A DNA stretch of 64,000 bases from Siderastrea siderea (Eukaryota > Cnidaria > Anthozoa > Scleractinia > Rhizangiidae), in the NCBI GenBank assembly GCA_964030785.1, contig OZ034967.1, positions 67,695,913 through 67,759,912 on the forward strand. Reading direction: 5' to 3'. Below, in pieces: positions 1 through 10,379 of the stretch (position 1 is the first letter of the stretch; each line of letters starts with the position of its first letter). Made by a program: the position numbers and the translations under genes. Under the pieces are notes generated by a model, which made no database searches, was not told the DNA's origin, and was given only the letters and a program-made list of their open reading frames with translations.

Positions 1-53
1 TTTCATTGCACTTCGAAGAGTTCTTGATAAGTAATGGTAATTGGACTCAGTGG

Positions 54-155
54 AGCACAATTCACGGAGTAATTGGACGAGTTACTTTAAGTCAGCCGAG
101 CGCGTAGCGCGAGGACGATTTGAAATTACGAGCACGATTACCCCTGAATTGTACA
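54..155. repeat. Imperfect inverted repeat (MITE-like)
   Basis: Two arms of about 45 bases (roughly 56-104 and 107-153) are imperfect reverse complements around a GCGCGTAGCGC-like centre. The layout suggests a small fold-back transposon remnant. No target duplication was identified, so the call is tentative. Confidence 0.35.
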
Positions 156-502
156 ATACGAATTCCAGTTAATCCTATCTATAACAAAATGCGAGATAAG
201 AAAATCTATGTGCCCTTCAGGGATATATTTTTAATTATCAGTTTTGCAAGCAGTGGAGAAACAGCTATAAAAAGAACCCATTTCAGTGCACCTGATTGAC
301 GCGTGCGCAACGTAGTTGTCCGCCATTACAGCTATCCAATTACAAAAAGTTCTTGTTATAGAAACGATTAATATAACAACCTAACTTTAACATTTAATGC
401 TTTCAAGGTCCTCAGAAGAGATTATTTTTAATAAAGGGGTTAGTTACTGATTTTAAGAAACTGTGGTAATTTGTTGGTGGAAAAGTAAAAAACAGAAATT
501 GG

Positions 503-672
503 GGTTTATCAACCAAGTCGATTTGGTAAATTAGCCACCGGAAAGAAATGACAAAACTGATGTTTGAGTGTTAAATAGCTCATTTGCTCTAATGAATAGC
601 TAACACTCAAAATGTCAACTTTTGAATTAGTTTATGGTGGCTAATTTACCGTGTCAAACCAGTTGATGAATC
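503..672. repeat. Fold-back repeat / MITE
   Basis: The outer arms, about 503-539 and 635-672, share TTGGTAAATTAGCCACC and its complement with a few differences. Inside lies a second stem made of TTTGAGTGTTA and TAACACTCAAA. A short non-autonomous DNA transposon with no coding capacity is the simplest reading. Confidence 0.5.
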
Positions 673-1191
673 GATGCAAATCATTTTGTTGCTTTGTTAT
701 CTTGCATTTTAACAAATAGGACTAAATTTACTTATTTAAATCAAACTATGTATCAAGTAGTCTGCAAACGTTTTATTTTCTCCTTTTCATGTCTGCAAAC
801 AATTTATTTGGGTTTTTTTGATTTTGCAAACAATTTTTTCAGGATTTTTCATCCCCCCCCCTCCAAAAAAATAATGGTCCGTCCCTAATGCTCCTTTTCA
901 TACATTGATAAGGTGGTTTTAGGGTGTGCACATATAGAATTTTCCAGAGGCTATGAACAAAAAGTATTTTATGTATGAATAAACAGTACCATTTTTCTTG
1001 ATTAAATGCCGGGCCCCAAATAAATGCCAGGTATAAAAAAATCAAATTGTAGATAAGCCTGTCAGACATCTATTTTTTGTAAAATAAACTTAAGATTTAA
1101 GGGCAAGATACATGGCTGCCAAGAAAAATGAATAATAACGCTTTCTTAAAAAATGCCGGACCCAAATAAACTGCTGATTCAAAGAAGTGCC
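673..1191. other. Non-coding stretch without recognisable features
   Basis: AT-rich sequence with several short copies of an AAATGCCGGGCCCC-like phrase around 1000-1170. No convincing coding region or RNA gene was seen. Confidence 0.4.
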
Positions 1192-1628
1192 TACCCTAAT
1201 AGCAGAGGTTTTTTATCTTCCCGCTTCTTTTTCGTAGACTTTTTACGGATGTCTTTACCGTTGTTGTTTTCTTCCACCACAAAAAAAAAACCTCTGCCAC
1301 GATACAATTCCTTTCCCTGTTGAGCATGCTTTGTCGTTACTTCAGAAATGACTAACTTAAGACACGTATCTTGTCTGTGATTGGCAAACCTTTCCCCATG
1401 CTGTGTAGTTTGACTGACAGGCAGGTTATCATTTGGCCAATCAAAGACAAGACACATGTTTTAGGTTAGTCGTTTCTGTAGTAACCACAGAGCATGGTCA
1501 ACAAGGAAAGGAATCGTATCATGGCAGGGGTTTTTCTCGCGGTGGAAGAAAACAACAACGGTAAGGGCAGCCATAAAAGACCACGAAAAAGAAGGGGCAA
1601 GATAAAAAAAGCCTCTGCTAGCAGGGTA
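1192..1628. repeat. 437-bp fold-back element
   Basis: Nearly the whole segment is an imperfect palindrome with arms of about 200 bp. The left end begins TACCCTAATAGCAGAGG; the right end, read on the other strand, begins TACCCTGCTAGCAGAGG. Both arms continue through pyrimidine-rich and TTACCGTTGTTGTTTTC blocks. This is typical of a fold-back MITE. Short ORFs inside it are not credible. Confidence 0.6.
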
Positions 1629-2699
1629 AGAAATGCTGGGTAATAAACACCGGGGGCATTTAATTGAGAAATGACGGTATTGTGTTTCTTTACAACTGAT
1701 TGTCTTCTTTTCAGTGCTGCAAGATTAAAACCATCTTAAAAAAATATCAAAACGACAACAACAACAAAGCAATTATATTAAGTTAGGGGAAGATACCAAG
1801 CATATTAAAAGATCTCACATTATGGGATTACATGTTACAGTACAAACATGATAATTCAAAACAAAGGCAAAATCCATATTCAATCAGAGGCAATGTGGTC
1901 ACTCGGAATGGTACAAAAAGGCCGTCACTTGCAAACTGTACCAAGCATAAAGATCTCACACTATGAAATAAAAGTGTAAACATGATATAAATTCAAAACA
2001 GAGAAAATTTATTAGAATCTTGATCAGTTGCGGGCCCTCCCGGAAATGAGCCACAAATATTACTTTTGAAGTCCCTAAGAAAATGTCATCAAGAACACTT
2101 CAAGTGCGGGGGAATTCGCTGAAACGTAGGCAAGAATATTGGATATATCAAAGCCTAAGCATAAGCCTACGTTTTACAGTCTAAACTATACCTTAGCAAT
2201 CACAAAAGCAATCATGCATGGCGTCCAAACTTGACTCGATGAAGCTTGATTAATGGCAGAAAACCATTCCCAACAATCGTTAATCCGCTGTAAGAAGATT
2301 GTAGGCAGCTATCCAGAGACCGTGAAGCAAGAAGAAGGAATAGTTCACAAGCCATCTCTCGGAAATGACAGAAATTTATACCTCAAACGATGAATTCAAC
2401 CGAACATCGTTGAAACGGGCGCAAAAAATGCGAAAAGCACGTCGGGAAGGGAAAAACCTTTGCGCATGATCAATTCGTACCCAAGGTCACTCGGCCAAGC
2501 CGGAACCGACGAGAACCGCTCTAATAATAAAATTGGGTGGTACATCACGAAAATAGCAACATCAGTACTCTAAATCTACAACAAATTTGCTCGACTAAAC
2601 CTTGCGGTAAATTAATTTTTTGGTCCAGTGCTAGATTTATTCAAACTGAGTTGTTTCAACTCAATATGTTGGGTAGACTTGTCTTGTGCCAATTTTAAT
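1629..2699. other. Intergenic sequence, nothing recognised
   Basis: No ORF, RNA gene or clear repeat structure was recognised on either strand. Confidence 0.4.
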
Positions 2700-3055
2700 A
2701 CAGAAATTTTATGATGCTCTGTTTGCGTCAATTTACAGAGATTTTATGATGCCCTGTTTGCGTCAATTTACAGAGATTTTATGATGCCCTGTTTGCGTCA
2801 ATTTACAGAGACTTTATGATGCCCTGTTTGCGTCAATTTACAGAGATTTTATGATGTCCTGTTTGCGTCAATTACAGAGATTTTATGATACCCTGTTTGC
2901 GTCAATTTACAGAGATTTCATAATGCCCTGTTTGCGTCAATTTACAGAGATTTTACGATGCCCCGCTTGTGTCAATTTACAGAGATTTCACAATGCCCTG
3001 TTTGTGTCAATTTACTTAGATTTTATGCGTCAGTTTACAGAGATTTCGTTTTGAA
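2700..3055 (+). repeat. 35-bp minisatellite, about nine copies
   Basis: The phrase TTTGCGTCAATTTACAGAG recurs at a spacing of 35 bp (for example at about 2725, 2760, 2795, 2830 and 2865). One unit is shortened by a base and later copies are more diverged. The period is not a multiple of three and the frame is not maintained, so ORFs across it are artefacts. Confidence 0.85.
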
Positions 3056-3392
3056 AATTCAGTGCAGCTTTTTTTACAAACATTTTAGACGATAAAATAA
3101 CCATAGAAAATTATTGTAAATGTTAGATTTACAAGCTTTCTTCAGAGATTTTGTAAAGTCTGTAAATTTTTTATTTTTGCGGCTTATTTCAGCAGTTAAA
3201 ATTTACAATAATTCTATAAAGATTCTAGAAAGAAGACAACACGAAAACTGTATGAAATGTCTGCAAAAGCGATTTTACAAACATTTTGTATTCCATTTGA
3301 AAAAGTAGGCAAGGTTTGAACTAAATGTTAAGAAGATACTCACAGTTATTAACGCAACTTATGCAGTTGCGAAAAGAAAGCCTGAAAAAATC

Positions 3393-3464
3393 AGCCTTGC
3401 CGGGATTCGAATCCTGACCAACACGATACCGGTGCAGCGCTCTAACCAATTGAGCTATCAAGCC
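3393..3464 (-). tRNA. tRNA-like unit 1 (degenerate)
   Basis: A 72-nt tRNA-like fold with D and T arms. The acceptor stem has mismatches, the anticodon loop has C instead of U at position 33, and the loop would read GGT. Probably a tRNA-derived SINE head, not a translating tRNA. This copy differs from the others in the B-box flank and anticodon stem. Confidence 0.35.
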
Positions 3465-3640
3465 AACTGGGAGTTGGTCATTAACTTGGTTCGTAATATA
3501 CCCGGGAAAGATGAAGATGAAATTATGAATATATGACATTCATATATTTGAACTGCGGAATGAAGAAATAAATGTTAAGAAGATCCTCGCAGTTATTAAA
3601 GCAACTTATGCAGTTGCGAAAAGAAAGCCTGAAAAAAATC

Positions 3641-3712
3641 AGCCTTGCCGGGATTCGAACCCTGACCTCCGCGATACCGGTGCAGCGCTCTAACCAATTG
3701 AGCTATCAAGCC
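3641..3712 (-). tRNA. tRNA-like unit 2 (degenerate)
   Basis: Same 72-nt structure as the other units, with an intact GGTTCGAATCC B box. Acceptor-stem mismatches argue against a functional tRNA. Confidence 0.35.
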
Positions 3713-3886
3713 AACTGGGAGTTGGTCATTAAATTGGTTCGTAATATACCCGGGAAAGATGAAGATGAAATTATGAATATATGACATTCATATATTTGAA
3801 CGGCGGAATGAAGAAATAAATGTAATGAAGATCCTCGCGGTTATTAACGCAACTTATGCAGTTGCGAAAAGAAAGCCTGAAAAATC

Positions 3887-3958
3887 AGCCTTGCCGGGAT
3901 TCGAACCCTGACCTCCGCGATACCGGTGCAGCGCTCTAACCAATTGAGCTATCAAGCC
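3887..3958 (-). tRNA. tRNA-like unit 3 (degenerate)
   Basis: Identical or nearly identical to units 2 and 4. Intact A- and B-box motifs, no U33, imperfect acceptor stem. Confidence 0.35.
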
Positions 3959-4132
3959 AACTGGGAGCTGGTCATTAAATTGGTTCGTAATATACCCGGG
4001 AAAGATGAAGATGAAATTATGAATATATGACATTCATATATTTGAACGGCGGAATGAAGAAATAAATGTAATGAAGATCCTCGCGGTTATTAACGCAACT
4101 TATGCAGTTGCGAAAAGAAAGCCTGAAAAATC

Positions 4133-4204
4133 AGCCTTGCCGGGATTCGAACCCTGACCTCCGCGATACCGGTGCAGCGCTCTAACCAATTGAGCTATCA
4201 AGCC
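4133..4204 (-). tRNA. tRNA-like unit 4 (degenerate)
   Basis: Last of the four minus-strand units before the inversion. Its body matches units 2 and 3. Confidence 0.35.
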
Positions 4205-4365
4205 AACTGGGAGTTGGTCATTAAATTGGTTCGTAATATACCCGGGAAAGATGAAGATGACATTATGAATATATGACATTCATATATTTGAACTGCGGAA
4301 TGAAGAATTTCATCTTCATCTTTCCCGGGTATATTACGAACCAATTTAATGATCAGCTCCCAGTT

Positions 4366-4437
4366 GGCTTGATAGCTCAATTGGTTAGAGCGCTGCACCG
4401 GAATCGCGGAGGTTAGGGTTCGAATCCCGGCAAGGCT
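4366..4437 (+). tRNA. tRNA-like unit 5 (degenerate, inverted)
   Basis: First unit of the inverted pair. It has small changes in the anticodon loop (GGA in place of GGT) and before the B box, and is followed at once by a T6 run. Confidence 0.35.
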
Positions 4438-4612
4438 GATTTTTTCAGGCTTTCTTTTTGCAACTGCATAAGTTGCGTTAATAACTGCGAGGATCTTCTT
4501 AACATTTATTTCTTCATTCCGCAGTTCAAATATATGAATGTCACATATTCATAATTTCATCTTCATCTTTCCCGGGTATATTACGAACCAATTTAATGAC
4601 CAGCTCCCAGTT

Positions 4613-4684
4613 GGCTTGATAGCTCAATTGGTTAGAGCGCTGCACCGGTATCGCGGAGGTCAGGGTTCGAATCCCGGCAAGGCT
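4613..4684 (+). tRNA. tRNA-like unit 6 (degenerate, inverted)
   Basis: Second inverted unit, with consensus loop and B box and a T5 run directly after it. Confidence 0.35.
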
Positions 4685-4889
4685 GATTTTTCAGGCTTTC
4701 TTTTCGCAACTGCATAAGTTGCGTTAATAACTGCTAGGATCTTCTTTACATTTATTTCTTTATTCCGCAGTTCAAATATATGAATGTCTTATATTCATAA
4801 TTTCAAGGTTTGAACTGTTATAAAATGTCTGTCAATTTAAGATTTATAGACATTTCATTAAGTCTGTAAATGGTCCAGATTTTCCAGTG

Positions 4890-5655
4890 GTATGGCGTAG
4901 CTGCTACGTGGTTCGCATCAGTAAGGCAGTAAAGTGATACCGAAAACAAAGAAATGTGTAACTCAGTTCTCGTTCTTTAAGCGTATCAAACAAAAGATAT
5001 ATACATTACAACTTATGAACAAATCAATAGCATGTTTGGGTTCATTTGTGTTTCTTTCTCGTGTTTAAGCGTACCAAGCGAAAGACATAAACAAAGTGAA
5101 AGTAAAGACTTCTAGAAATTAGTTCCTGAAATTAGATCTCCGTATGGCGTAGCCGACATTTACCCTCAATTTTTATACATTGCGGTCAATATCTGTCTTC
5201 TCATTGGCTAAGAGCCTACAGCTAATTGAGCCTACAGCTAATTCCAGAAATCAGCGCACCTTACAAACTATTTATTAATGTAACAATCCGCTAGGAGATT
5301 AGTGCATAATTTGTAGGTTGCGCGCGCAATACATGATTTCCAAGAGCAATGTCTAGTTCACAGGTGGCGAATGGCAGCTTTGCACACAGCCAAGGAAAAC
5401 ATGGCAAGTTGATTTGCTACCTCAACTGAGAAAGAAATTGGAAGATTACTGATAGATAAAGACGCCAGAAATACCAAAAGATCCACCTGTGTAGCAAGCG
5501 AAGTCTTTCACAAGTACCTAAGGGTAAAATGATTTCAGAAACCGGAAGACAAGAAAGAGTTAGCATAAGTTTTAAAATCTTTCCATGTAGAAGCACGAAA
5601 GAAAGATGGCTTGTCTTACAAACGGAGCGTTTGTCGCTATCGTCTTTAAAATAAC
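4890..5655. repeat. Dispersed duplication block C, copy 1
   Basis: Starts with TATGGCGTAGCTGCTACGTG and is closely matched at 30670-31447; its first third is also matched at 36249-36574. Within it, TATGGCGTAGC occurs again near 5143. No coding function was recognised. The short minus-strand ORF that overlaps it (5417-5767) resembles nothing known to me. Confidence 0.75.
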
Positions 5656-5915
5656 GTACAGCGTTTGTGTGGGAATTAAGTTTCCCCCTGCTACTATCGT
5701 GCCATCCCTTTGTTCTTTGTTTGTTGTAGAGCGATTTTCCTCGGACCGTGAAACAGTTACTGTACAAGTATATACTGTTACGCCAAATTAGTTGCTGCTA
5801 GTCAAGGGACGGCTGAGGTCTATTAGCTTCTATTCCCAAAAGGAGATTAGTCTAAATCAAAACACAAGAAAAACAACACAAAATGGACAAGCACAAATAT
5901 ACAGTGAACGTGTGG

Positions 5916-5932
5916 TTTATTTTTCCTTTATT
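5916..5932 (-). terminator. Polyadenylation signals of the Dmrt-like gene
   Basis: Read on the minus strand, two AATAAA hexamers (5927-5932, then 5916-5921) lie about 70-85 bases after the Dmrt-like stop codon, a suitable place for 3' end formation. Confidence 0.55.
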
Positions 5933-6001
5933 ACTGATTCTCGAGTCATGTTACGACAGCGGAAATGCACATGTATATGATACTTGCTGCGACATTAATT
6001 T

Positions 6002-7929
6002 TTACCACCTCGTGTAATTTTTTGGGAAAATTCCTCCACAGAAGTTACAAAAACTGCCTTGTTGGTCAGTGGAAATACTTTTAAAGCAGTAAGGGCACTC
6101 ACGCGGGTTTACATGCTGCATGGTCGAGAGCTGTTGCGAATATCTATTCTCTTCCATACTTTTGAAAACATTTACATTTGTTGCACTTTTCTCTGGCTTA
6201 TGAAAAGAATATAAATTAAAATTAGCTTTCGCTGCATCGTTTTCTTCGACGGTCTTGATAATATCTCTTAATGCGGCTGTTTCAACTGGCATGCTCTCCA
6301 GTTGCTTGATTCTTTCTGCGGACTTTGCCGTGGTGGTTTCGGTGAAGCATTTCTCGTCATCGTCCGGGCCTGTAAGGGCGATCATTCTTAGATTCTCCGC
6401 TTCACCTGCTGCATCGTGAGTGTGCTCAACTTCCGGATCGTTAGACGAGTCCAAGATTTCTTGAACGACTGCATCCATATCCCCTTGTGCTCGAGCAAGA
6501 AGGGAGGCTATTTTTACCTCATTTGCGAATGGCAAGACCTTTTTCAAGTTTTCCAACTTCTGAGTAAAGTGCTGCTGAGTCGGAACAACTGGCGAAGGGG
6601 ACGGATGTGCTTGAGCCGTTGGGGAGAAAGTAGTGACTGTCGCAGTGCTTGACACGCCGAGGTGTCTCTCTCGTCTGGGCTGTCTTTGGTGCAACTGAAT
6701 TGCCGTTTTTAACACGGTCACCGGATTGACGTCTTTCCCAGTGGCGGCGATTTCTTGTGAATACGAATTAATGCTGTTGTATAGGTGCCGGTGTTTCTCA
6801 AGCTGCTCCTGTTGTTTAGCTGAAATTGTAATTAAATTACAATATTTTTCAATTTTATACTAGGGAAATAGGTCTAATCTTACACAGGCAATATTAAAAC
6901 TATTTTGAACACAGACAAGTATGCAAATAAAAATAGGCTGGGCTATAGCCTATTTACATGCCGTTTACTTATTTCTTTTACTGAGGGAACACTGGGGGTC
7001 TCCAAAACCGTGCCGTAAAACTGCAAGATATCCTCTCAAATACCGAAAACGTAACCTGCGATCAGGCCAAATTTTCACGCTCCTTACATTCTCTTACGGG
7101 ATTTTTCGCGCGACCAGAAAAAGACAGAGAGTAAATGAGAGTGCGAAATAATTCGCCCGATCGCAGGTTGCCGAAAACCGCACTGAAACTTGCGCAAAAT
7201 TCCTTCTCTTACTAACATTGTAAGGAAAGTTCCCTCACCGAAATACCGTACAAAATTAGACATTTTACCGAACGCACCTGCTCAAAATGCTAAAATAACG
7301 CGTACCGTCGTACTGGATGAAACCGCAACCCCGCAGTTGTGAATCGAAAATACCGTAAAACCGTAAGAAAAATCGCTCAGAACCGTAATCCCGCAAACCC
7401 CAATGTACCCCTCCGTTACAAAGCTTGAATTTGTATCGGTACCGGAGTAAAATAGTGACGAGGTCCTCTAGAAGATCAAAATTCCCCTTAAAATACTCAA
7501 CGCCTTAATTTTAAGTCGGGATAGTTAGTCGTTGTAAACATGTTTACCTTTCCTTTGCTCTGACTTTGGATTGCTTTTCTCCATTGCCTTCTTTGCTGCT
7601 TCAAAATTTGCCACCTTCAGAGCAAACATAGGTTCACTATCCAGTTGAGCGGTCATTTCTGGAAACCGTACAGCTTGGTGGTCTTCTGCTTTCTTTGCTG
7701 TGCAGGACTGCGTCAGGTTAGTGCGCCAGCGTTTTCCCTTGTCCTCATTCGAATGACGATCTGTCATTCGAAGTGCGAGGAGGTGCTCGTGACTTGCACA
7801 TTTAGGGCAGGAACAGTTTGCATAAGGGCAATTTCTGTTATGTCCTTTTAGCAGCTCGACTTGGCCGTGTAAGCGGCATTTACCACATGTCCTCCCCGAC
7901 ATACTATAGCAAATATGTGTGGTACACAC
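6002..7929 (-). CDS. Dmrt-like transcription factor (DM domain), two exons
   Basis: Predicted doublesex/mab-3-related DNA-binding protein of about 399 residues. Exon 1 is 7929-7548 and exon 2 is 6819-6002. The 728-bp intron has an AAG|GTAAAC donor and a TTTCAG acceptor, both in phase 1, and the frame continues across the junction. Exon 1 carries the DM zinc module with C15, C18, H21, H30, C34, C39, C41 and C44, the exact ligand spacing of the family, around the LKGH core. The usual RQRVMAAQ-type recognition helix after it is replaced by divergent sequence. Exon 2 holds a short helical CUE/DMA-like segment near residues 215-252 and a C-terminal zinc-ribbon-like pair, CPYC and CNFC (about 369-388). 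Two ATGs compete as start, 7929 and 7902; both keep the DM domain. Family proteins act in the nucleus in sex determination and development; the role here is unknown. Orthology within Dmrt is unresolved. Confidence 0.82.
7000..7410. repeat. Degenerate ACCGTAAAACCG-type repeat in the Dmrt intron
   Basis: Phrases such as ACCGTAAAACCG, ACCGAAAACCG and ACCGCAACCCCGC recur irregularly through the intron. This looks like a decayed simple repeat or transposon body. It contains the MITE at 7052-7170. Confidence 0.45.
7052..7170. mobile_element. 119-bp MITE inside the Dmrt intron
   Basis: The termini TAACCTGCGATCAGGC and, on the other strand, CAACCTGCGATCGGGC form the TIRs. Flanking copies CCGAAAACG (7043-7051) and CCGAAAACC (7171-7179) look like a 9-bp target duplication with one mismatch, a size known for Mutator-like elements. 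It has no coding capacity. Confidence 0.55.
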
Positions 7930-8009
7930 GGTGCGACTGAATACAAACTGTTCAAAATCCCCAACGTGTAATCTTCACAATAAATTTTATTTGCATCTAC
8001 GATAGACTA

Positions 8010-8025
8010 TGTTGCACGTGCAACA
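8010..8025. promoter_or_regulatory. Perfect 16-bp palindrome with E-box CACGTG
   Basis: TGTTGCACGTGCAACA lies 80-110 bases upstream of the candidate Dmrt start codons. CACGTG is the core bHLH/bZIP-type E-box. A regulatory role is inferred from position and symmetry only. Confidence 0.3.
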
Positions 8026-8143
8026 CAAGTTTCATTGTCTTTTTAATTGCCTCTAGCTCCCTCCATTGTTTGCTCTATACATTCACAAATACATTCGAGC
8101 ATTTGTTTTTATATGATTCAAAACATGACATTTAATTTTTAGA

Positions 8144-9120
8144 ATGTCGTGGCGTATAAACCAGAACCACGGTTGCTACCGTTTTGGAAGTTCTTACCCG
8201 ACACAAAAAAGACTTCAGATCATTGTGACGTTTTTGGAAACGTTGTCCATAGCTAACACGTCAAGAATTTGTCGGGTTTCCTAACACGTCAAGAATTTGT
8301 GCGATTATTTCAACAAAGGGCAACATTGATACCTTCGGTATGCAATAATGTGCGTCCAAGACAAATGACATGGTGGAGGGCAGCATATCTTGAAGCTCTT
8401 GTTAGAATGTACCCCACTCTCTACCTTCGTGAGCTGCAACAGATACTTGCGAGCGATTTCCATCTGGCTCCCGGCGATGCTCCATCTATAGCATCAATAG
8501 CGAAACTGTTCATAAGGCTCCGCATCACTCGAAAGAAATGCATTCACGTGGCTCAGGAAAGGATGACACCCTACAATCTCCATTGTCGTCAACTTTTTTT
8601 TTAATGGCGAAGGACTGTTGACCCAGCTAAAGTTTATTTTTTCGACGAGCCACACTTTAATTGCGAGACTGATGAGCGTGAATATGGAAGGACAGACTCA
8701 GGATTTGCATGTCCGGTCCTTCGTCAGAAAAGCAGAGCACGAGCTGGAAAGTTTTCCACTCTAGGTGTTTGTGGATTTAACGAGGGAGTCTTGCAGGCAA
8801 TTCCAGTTGAAGGAAATTTCACAGCAGATCTAATAACTGATGTAATAGAGAACCAAGAAAGAACATTACTCTTGTTAAACTGCCAGGCGATAGTTAAGAT
8901 TTAAATCCCATCGAAATGGTCTTTGGACAAGCAAAAGCAATTGCTCTTTTCATCCCTGGTTTCTTGAAAGGAGAGGGGGAAAGAAAATACCATGTTGGCA
9001 ATTGTGAGCGCATTTGAACAAATCAGCCCTTTAAACGTAAGACACTTTTACCAACGATCTTGGAGAGTGCTTCTGTTCAAAGTGTCGAAAGCAATGAACT
9101 CAAGCAAGCTGGACCAGTGA
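8144..9120 (+). pseudogene. Dead Tc1/mariner-like transposase
   Basis: Pieces of an IS630/Tc1/mariner-type transposase lie in order on the plus strand in changing frames. An N-terminal helix-turn-helix region ends in a TSRICRVS motif at about 8144-8280, then reads into a stop. A second HTH stretch follows at 8281-8600. A DDE-domain start with FFDE lies near 8640, and the DLNPIE motif near 8910. A 31-bp direct duplication at about 8251-8305 has shifted the frame. The segment between the first D and NPIE is shortened and appears to lack the second catalytic aspartate. The enzyme would have cut and pasted its own element at TA sites; this copy cannot. No terminal inverted repeats were confirmed. 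Confidence 0.65.
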
Positions 9121-9195
9121 TTATTTTATTAACGTAATCCTGAACAGTTCTGAATTACAATAAACTTGTGAGTTTTTAGACAAAAGGGTTTGTTG

Positions 9196-9280
9196 TCATG
9201 AATAGACCTAGTCATTAGACCTATTGATAGACTGTAGTCTGATCTAATGATTAGACTAGACTAATACACTTTAATAGATA
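9196..9280. repeat. Short imperfect inverted repeat
   Basis: GTCATTAGACC and its near complement GTCTAATGATTAGAC occur on both sides of a GTAGTCTGAT centre. No coding potential; probably a transposon end or a hairpin-prone relic. Confidence 0.35.
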
Positions 9281-9299
9281 CTATTATACACTAACTACT

Positions 9300-10130
9300 A
9301 GAAACTGTTTCATGGTCCGACGAAAATCGCTCTATTTCTTATGGCAAAGTTTTGTTAAACATTAAACATAATAAGATAATTAGTAGATTCGTTTTTTGTA
9401 ACATCCGGAATAATCAAAGTCTGGTTGTCAGCCGAAGCCGACATAACCAATTTACCTCGACCTGATCATTCCAGATATCACATAAACCACATCCAATAAT
9501 TGCTAAACAGCACTGTTTAGATTTGATTTTCTTGACCGCCATCTTGGATGACGTTTAATACAACGCATAATATATGACTTATTTTGTATTGCGCATCACC
9601 GACTATATCTTTCACAGGTCAAGATGATCTTTTGGAAATATTGTAATACAGCGAAAATCAATGGACCTTCCTTTTATCCCCATGTACATGTCGATGGGGC
9701 GGTATGAGTTTGTTTTTACGTTCGGGGGTTAATTTTATTTATTGAAAACTGGACTTGGCACATTGGACTTCCAGCATTTTGATTGGCTCAACGGAGTCAG
9801 GGTATGAGCTGGTACACCTGCTGCGACAAAAAATGTCAATAAACGCGTTATTAAAATAGTGAGCTAAACTTTTCTCTGCCGTAAGTCACTCGGCAAGAAA
9901 ATGGTCAGGGAAAAAGATGGCTTTGCAGCGGAGTTAAACTAAAGAGAAACTACAGTCAGGTCACACTGAAACACAAATCATTTGTTAAGGTGGACTAAAA
10001 CTCTGTTTTGAAAAAGAATGATCTCAAGCTTATTTAGTGTCTGGCTTTGTGTTTACATTTTTATTTCACCACAACGCTGAATAAACTTCCACAAAAAATG
10101 GGTCTTACAATAAAAGGCTTTTGAGGGCCG
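9300..10130. other. Intergenic sequence, nothing recognised
   Basis: No ORF, RNA gene or obvious repeat was recognised. Confidence 0.35.
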
Positions 10131-10248
10131 AAATAATCAAGACATATCAAGCCCCTATTTATGCCTTTTATGTTCCACATATAATTAAACTTAGCACGGA
10201 ACCTTTTTAACAACACTACTATGTTATGCGCGGAATCCATGTATGTAC

Positions 10249-10379
10249 CTCATATCTCTGTTCCTCTAAATAACAGCACAAACTAGAGAGTTTCCAACGG
10301 TGCTTATAACCACGAGAACGTACATAACTGTCGTTATGGCAGCGTCAGTTGATTCGGACATATCGAGCGTGTCAGCCTC
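10249..10379 (-). pseudogene. Orphan GPCR exon (TM1), paralogue of the gene at the right end
   Basis: This 131-nt exon-like stretch matches the GPCR exon at 63870-64000 in length, sequence and ATGAG|GTACAT splice donor. It encodes transmembrane helix 1 with the conserved TVGNSLVCAVI block. An in-frame TAG at 10266-10268 replaces the lysine codon found in the other copy. Homology continues into the flanking intron (to about 10135). No TM2-TM7 exons were found downstream on the minus strand, so this is a fragment of a duplicated gene. Confidence 0.7.

Larger units (their letters stand above)
3310..4816. repeat. Six-unit array of tRNA-like repeats with an internal inversion
   Basis: Four units of about 246-248 bp carry the tRNA-like head on the minus strand. 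They are followed, after a junction near 4308, by two inverted units with the head on the plus strand. Each unit holds a tRNA-like segment with A-box-like TAGCTCAATTGG and a perfect B box GGTTCGAATCC. A T5-T7 run inside a small hairpin follows immediately, resembling a Pol III terminator. The whole array is bracketed by the exact 13-bp direct repeat CAAGGTTTGAACT (3310-3322 and 4804-4816), as expected of a retroposition target duplication. A tRNA-derived SINE that later amplified in place is the favoured reading. Confidence 0.75.

Noticed and set aside
2700..3055. CRISPR-like array
   Set aside because: Contiguous 35-bp tandem repeats without unique spacers, in a eukaryotic context; a minisatellite.
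3321..4398. Short ORFs across the tRNA-like units
   Set aside because: They translate tRNA-like and flanking repeat sequence on both strands; no protein meaning.
3310..4816. Cluster of functional threonine tRNA genes
   Set aside because: Loop triplet GGT could suggest it, but U33 is missing and the acceptor and anticodon stems have mismatches in all units.
5417..5767. 116-codon minus-strand ORF
   Set aside because: Spans the edge of duplicated block C, is not preserved in copy 2, and shows no motif.
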